Assembly (NCBI RefSeq): GCF_037975245.1
Contig: NC_092562.1
Location: forward strand, 29,215,554-29,279,553
Length of the DNA stretch: 64,000 nt
Direction: 5' to 3'
From: Apostichopus japonicus
Taxonomy: Eukaryota > Echinodermata > Holothuroidea > Aspidochirotida > Stichopodidae
This document shows, in pieces, positions 63,725 through 64,000 of the stretch; the stretch's first letter is position 1; the number at the start of each line of letters is the position of its first letter. The notes under the pieces were generated by a model that was not told where the DNA came from, ran no database searches, and saw only the letters and a program-made list of their open reading frames with translations. The translations under genes and the position numbers were made by a program.

Positions 63725-64000
63725 AAATTTACATGCTGTGCTTGTACGAATGCAAACACTTGTTTGGTTTCTAACTTATCTTGAACTATAGTCCGCCTAG
63801 TGTGGGTTATTTCTAGCTAGTTTATAAATTGTATATTATACTAAACGAACAGAAAATAGGGATCACATTTTCTGATGATTCAAACTAAACAGCTCTACGG
63901 ATAAACTGACTTCATAACCGCTTCTTATGCGGGACAAACTAATATAATTATAATATATTCAACCTGTATAATTTATGCAGCATTCCGTGAGGTTCATTAA

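Noticed and set aside
63484-63791. Ile/Tyr-rich ORFs on both strands
   Set aside because: They are translations of the compound AT microsatellite.

Overview
The window looks like nuclear DNA from an invertebrate deuterostome, most plausibly an echinoderm such as a sea cucumber. This is an inference from AT-rich intron-containing genes, an NXPE-type gene, NAT-like genes, a RAG1 N-terminal-like relic and the mobile elements present. No search was run. Gene models were built by hand from reading frame, splice sites and intron phase.

The left 37 kb is almost entirely mobile DNA. After a decayed multi-exon transposon-type gene (1-1017, minus strand), an 18.05-kb element (1259-19311) is bounded by inverted termini next to TA. 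It carries a 102-bp subterminal array on the left, a 115-bp array on the right, an intact 689-aa CACTA/EnSpm-like transposase, and an intact six-exon companion gene for a 340-aa DUF4806-type protein. A 444-bp hAT-type element with a perfect 8-bp target duplication is nested inside. Just outside the right end (19427-20281, minus) is a broken exon resembling the N-terminal third of RAG1, including its RING finger.

A second element of 15.3 kb (21775-37077) has CACTC... termini, again next to TA, and its own subterminal arrays (33-35 bp on the left, about 210 bp on the right). Its minus strand encodes a 12-exon, 553-aa SAM-domain protein whose splice phases all agree. A C2H2-transposase ORF lies on the same strand wholly inside intron 2 of that gene and is broken by at least two frameshifts. 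The two elements share one layout: termini, long subterminal arrays, a transposase, and a multi-exon companion protein. I propose the companions are animal analogues of the TnpA-type array-binding partner of plant CACTA elements. This is the most interesting system in the window.

From 37 to 53 kb is a quieter host-gene region: two NAT-like genes on the minus strand (39171-40106 and 51400-52287), clearly paralogous, flank a four-exon NXPE-family gene on the plus strand (45250-49049). Both NAT-like proteins have Glu where the catalytic Asp is expected, and the NXPE protein has GDN in place of GDS.

The right end (53-64 kb) holds a LINE 3' relic, two more hAT-type non-autonomous elements with perfect 8-bp target duplications, an 82-bp tandem array and long microsatellites. 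No convincing gene was found there.
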